From: JAOUEA01 sp963825685
GTDB lineage: Bacteria > Actinomycetota > UBA4738 > HRBIN12
Length of the DNA stretch: 64,000 nucleotides
Assembly (NCBI GenBank): GCA_963825685.1
Contig: CAWGUD010000037.1
Span: forward strand, 62,001-126,000
Direction: 5' to 3'
The position numbers and the translations under genes are program-made. The notes below the pieces were generated by a model. It saw only the letters and a list, made by a program, of their open reading frames with translations, searched no databases and was not told the DNA's origin. Shown here one piece after another: positions 61,466-64,000 of this stretch (the stretch's first letter is position 1; each line of letters opens with the position of its first letter).

Positions 61466-62142
61466 TCCATCACCACCGGGTGCGATGCGTCGGTGAACTC
61501 GCGGAACTCACCGGTCAGCATGAAGCCCACCTGTTCGGCGACGTCGACCGCGTTGTCGCCGACGCGTTCGAGCGCCCGGCCCGCCATGTTCATGTGCAGG
61601 CCCCAGTCGAGCTGGTTCGGGTCGTCGGCGAGCTTCAGGGCTTCGAGGTGCGTCGCACGGTTCAGGCGGTCGACAGGGTCGTCCATCACCGGCACCTTGA
61701 GCGCGAGGTCGAGATCCCGGCGGCCGAACGCCTCCATCGCCGTGCGCACCATCGTGACGACCAGCGTGCCCATCTCCTCGAGCTGCTGGCGCATCGATTC
61801 GCTCCCACGGGCATCCTTCGTGCGCAGGTACATCTTCGCGACGTTCACCGCCTGATCGCCGATGCGCTCGAGGTGCAGGTCACAGTGCAGGATCGCCGAG
61901 ATCAAGCGCAGGTCCTCGGCGACCGGTGACTGCAGCGCCAGCATCCGCAGCACGTCGCTGTCGATCTTGAGGTAGAGCTCGTCGATCTGGTCGTCGCCGT
62001 CGATCACCGCCTGGGCTTTCTCGTCGTCGTGCTGCATCAGGGCTTCGATCGCGCGCTGCACCGCGGAGCCCGCGAGCTCGCCGAGGCTCAGCAGCTCGAG
62101 CTCGGTCTTCTCGAGCTCTTCGTGGAACGTCTCTCTGGTCAT
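61462..62142 (-). CDS. phoU: PhoU phosphate signalling protein
   Basis: This is a protein of 226 residues, all helical, with two PhoU bundles: FHEELEKTELELLSLGELAG, ISAILHCDLHLERIGDQAVN with the E-R-x-x-D metal-binding pattern, and the second copy GRALERVGDNAVDVAEQVGF. PhoU links the Pst transporter to the phosphate two-component system and limits phosphate intake. The gene overlaps pstB by 4 nt (ATGA at 62139-62142) and the response regulator by 4 nt. Confidence 0.95.
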   Translation of the reverse strand: MTRETFHEELEKTELELLSLGELAGSAVQRAIEALMQHDDEKAQAVIDGDDQIDELYLKIDSDVLRMLALQSPVAEDLRLISAILHCDLHLERIGDQAVNVAKMYLRTKDARGSESMRQQLEEMGTLVVTMVRTAMEAFGRRDLDLALKVPVMDDPVDRLNRATHLEALKLADDPNQLDWGLHMNMAGRALERVGDNAVDVAEQVGFMLTGEFREFTDASHPVVME

Positions 62143-63038
62143 CCGAACCGCCCCGTCACGTAGTCCTCGGTCCGCTGGTCGCTCGGGTTCGTGAAGATCG
62201 TCTCGGTCCGGTCGAACTCCACGATCGTGCCGGTGCGGGAGCCGTCGTCGTGCACCTCGACCGTGAAGAACGCCGTGCGGTCGGAGACGCGCGCGGCCTG
62301 CTGCATGTTGTGGGTCACGATCACGATCGTGTAGTCGGCCACGAGCTCCTGCATCAGGTCCTCGATCTTCGCGGTGGCGATCGGGTCGAGCGCCGAGCAC
62401 GGCTCGTCCATCAGGATCACGTCGGGCTTCGTGGCGATCGCCCGGGCGATGCAGAGCCGCTGCTGCTGACCGCCCGAGAGGGCCAGGCCCGACTCCTTCA
62501 GCTTGTCCTTGACCTCGTCCCAGAGGGCGGCCTTGCCCAGGCTCTCCTCGACGAGGTCGTCCATGTTGCCCTTGTAGCCGGCGATCTTCGGCCCGAACGC
62601 GATGTTGTCGTAGATCGATTTCGGGAACGGGTTCGGCTTCTGGAACACCATGCCGATCCGCCGGCGCACCTCGACCGGGTCGACCTGCTCGTCGTAGAGA
62701 TCGACGCCGTGGTAGAGCAGCTTGCCCTCGACCCGAGCACCCTCGATCAGGTCGTTCATACGGTTGAGGCACCGCAGGAACGTGGTCTTGCCACAGCCCG
62801 ACGGTCCGATCAGCGCGGTGATCTCGTTCTCCAGGATCGGCAGGTTGATGTCACGGATGGCCCGGAAGCCGCCGTAGTACACGGCGAGGTCGGTCGTGGA
62901 GAACACGACCTCGCGGGCGGCCTCATCGGCTTCGGTGACGACGGACGGCTTCACGATCAGTTGGGCACCATCATTCGGCGACCGGGGTGTGCTCGCTGTC
63001 AGGTCGGTCGTATCCATGGGGTCACCACTTTCGGTCAT
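62139..63038 (-). CDS. pstB: Phosphate ABC transporter ATPase
   Basis: This is a protein of 299 residues with Walker A IGPSGCGKTTFLR at 77-89, Q-loop GMVFQKPNPFPKSIYDNIAF, signature ALSGGQQQRLCIARAIATKP, Walker B VILMDEPCSALDPIAT and H-loop VIVTHNMQQAARVSDRTAFF. These are exact PstB hallmarks. The N-terminal 45 residues extend beyond usual PstB. ATG 63038 has a gagga site and overlaps the pstA stop; an ATG at 63017 is an alternative start. Confidence 0.96.
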   Translation of the reverse strand: MTESGDPMDTTDLTASTPRSPNDGAQLIVKPSVVTEADEAAREVVFSTTDLAVYYGGFRAIRDINLPILENEITALIGPSGCGKTTFLRCLNRMNDLIEGARVEGKLLYHGVDLYDEQVDPVEVRRRIGMVFQKPNPFPKSIYDNIAFGPKIAGYKGNMDDLVEESLGKAALWDEVKDKLKESGLALSGGQQQRLCIARAIATKPDVILMDEPCSALDPIATAKIEDLMQELVADYTIVIVTHNMQQAARVSDRTAFFTVEVHDDGSRTGTIVEFDRTETIFTNPSDQRTEDYVTGRFG

Positions 63039-63972
63039 ACCGGTTCCTCAGCAGGATCGCGGCGAGGTTCACGACGAGGATGATCACGAGGAGCACGACG
63101 ATCGCCGCCGCCGTGTTGGCCTTCCAGCCATCGCCTGCGAGGCGAGACCACGAGAAGATCTGGGTGGGAAGGGCGGTGTACTGCCCTTGGAGGATCTCGA
63201 GGGGTGATCCGACCGCCGGGGGTCGAGAGGTAGCCGGTGACGGCGCCGACCAGCAGCAGGGGCGCGGTCTCACCGAACGCGCGAGCCAGGGAGAGGATCA
63301 CGCCGGTGAAGACGCCCGCGGCCGCGTACGGCATCACGTGGCTGCGCACGACCTCCCAGCGGGTGGCCCCGACACCGTAGGCGGCCTCCCGGATGCTCTT
63401 GGGCACGGCTCGGAGCGCCTCCATCGTGATGAGGATGACGATCGGCAGCACGAGCACCGCCAGGGTCAGGCCACCGGAGATGTAGCTCCGGCCGAAGGTG
63501 TCCGGGCCGGTGATCGCGCGCATGGTCTGCACGAAGACGACGAGCCCGAGGATGCCGTAGACGATCGACGGCACACCGGCGAGGTTGCGGATGTTCGTCG
63601 TCAGCAGACGGTTGATCCTCGTGTCCTTCGCGTACTCCTGCAGGTAGATCGCCGCAGCGATGCCGAGAGGCAACGCGACGACAGCCACGAACCCGATCAG
63701 GATCAACGATCCGACGATGCCCTGGCGAACGCCCGCCCGACGTGTCGAGGCGGGACACGTTGCTCGTGAGGAAGTCCACCCCCCGAGTGGAGAGGATCGG
63801 CCACGCGTCGCGGAGCGCGGTGCCGAGCAGGACGATGAGGATCGCGAGCGAGAGCAGGAGGGAGAGCAGGAGCGCCGCCTGGAAGAACCGGCCGTAGAGG
63901 TCGCGCTTCTTGCCTTGCAGCGCAAGCTCTACGGTAGCTCTGCACCTGGCGCGTGGGAGCGATCGCACCCAT
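63022..63972 (-). CDS. pstA: Phosphate ABC transporter permease PstA (three frameshifts)
   Basis: This is a membrane permease of about 316 residues. The pieces in order are MGAIAPTRQVQSYR from ATG 63972, LQGKKRDLYGRFFQAALLLS with TM1, FLTSNVSRLDT, then GVRQGIVGSLILIGFVAVVA, GVPSIVYGILGLVVFVQTMR, AVPKSIREAAYGVGATRWEV with the EAA loop, ARAFGETAPLLLVGAVTGYL and the last TM (AAAIVVLLVIILVVNLAAIL). Frameshifts lie near 63930, 63735 and 63220. The order matches PstA, and pstC should lie just beyond the right edge. Confidence 0.9.
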
Positions 63973-64000
63973 CAGTAGTCCTTCCGAACCCGACGGACGT

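Noticed and set aside
5657..63972. Programmed frameshifting as the cause of the broken genes
   Set aside because: Breaks occur in unrelated genes with no shared slippery site or following structure, and their number is far too high.
1..64000. CRISPR arrays, tRNA or rRNA genes, insertion sequences, phage genes
   Set aside because: No regularly spaced repeats, no cloverleaf-like or rRNA core sequences, and no transposase, integrase or capsid motifs were recognised on either strand.

Overview
The window is about 64 kb of very GC-rich, gene-dense bacterial DNA and looks like a chromosomal segment of a member of the Actinomycetota. Support comes from many GTG starts, F420-type genes (an FrhB-family protein and a luciferase-like oxidoreductase), GH15 trehalase-type and MmpL-type genes, a RegX3-like pst/phoU region next to ppk and a MutT1-like gene, and many genes whose start codon lies 6-8 nt after a TAnnnT -10 hexamer (leaderless transcription). 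The class cannot be fixed from the sequence alone. I see no rRNA, tRNA, CRISPR array, insertion sequence, prophage or plasmid gene.

Layout. (1) 1-6.4 kb: uptake and salvage of degraded thiamine pyrimidine: a partial M29/NicX-type enzyme, an M20 amidohydrolase, thiZ-thiX-thiY, tenA, and thiN behind a clear TPP riboswitch. (2) 6.4-12.1 kb: an SRPBCC protein and histidine degradation (hutI facing hutH, an S51 peptidase, hutU). (3) 12.2-14.4 kb: a tail-to-tail pair of c-di-GMP response regulators (REC-EAL and REC-GGDDF). (4) 14.7-18.8 kb: transsulfuration (cbs, DUF429 protein, metB-like, methyltransferase). (5) 18.8-25.2 kb: VOC protein, membrane-anchored PQQ sugar dehydrogenase, CoA-binding protein, Nudix, M20 peptidase, A-type Fe-S carrier, cupredoxin, FrhB-like protein. 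(6) 25.3-32.6 kb: multi-PAS histidine kinase, secreted hydrolase, ferredoxin, F420-type oxidoreductase, hydrolase, small membrane protein. (7) 32.6-38.8 kb: an amine/GABA-type catabolic unit (two aldehyde dehydrogenases, PucR regulator, class III aminotransferase). (8) 38.9-43.1 kb: trehalose synthesis and breakdown (otsA, otsB, GH15). (9) 43.2-56.3 kb: MmpL-like exporter with a long coiled coil, DksA-type and HesB-like small proteins, DNA glycosylase, a two-gene SLC41/MgtE unit with a PhoU-RCK_C protein, RAM-domain protein, ispH, lytic transglycosylase-like protein, corA, GNAT. (10) 56.2-64 kb: a polyphosphate/phosphate island on the minus strand (pstA, pstB, phoU, response regulator, ppk, CYTH-CHAD, mutT1-like).

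Two things affect every reading of the window. First, about twenty genes, including normally essential or conserved ones (ispH, ppk, pstA, gabT, hutU), carry single-base frameshifts with both halves well conserved. The most economical explanation is uncorrected indel error in the assembly, so such genes are given as single spans. Second, several divergent gene pairs are fired from extremely short two-way promoters; in the tightest case (21921-21940) each gene's -10 hexamer overlaps the other gene's start codon.
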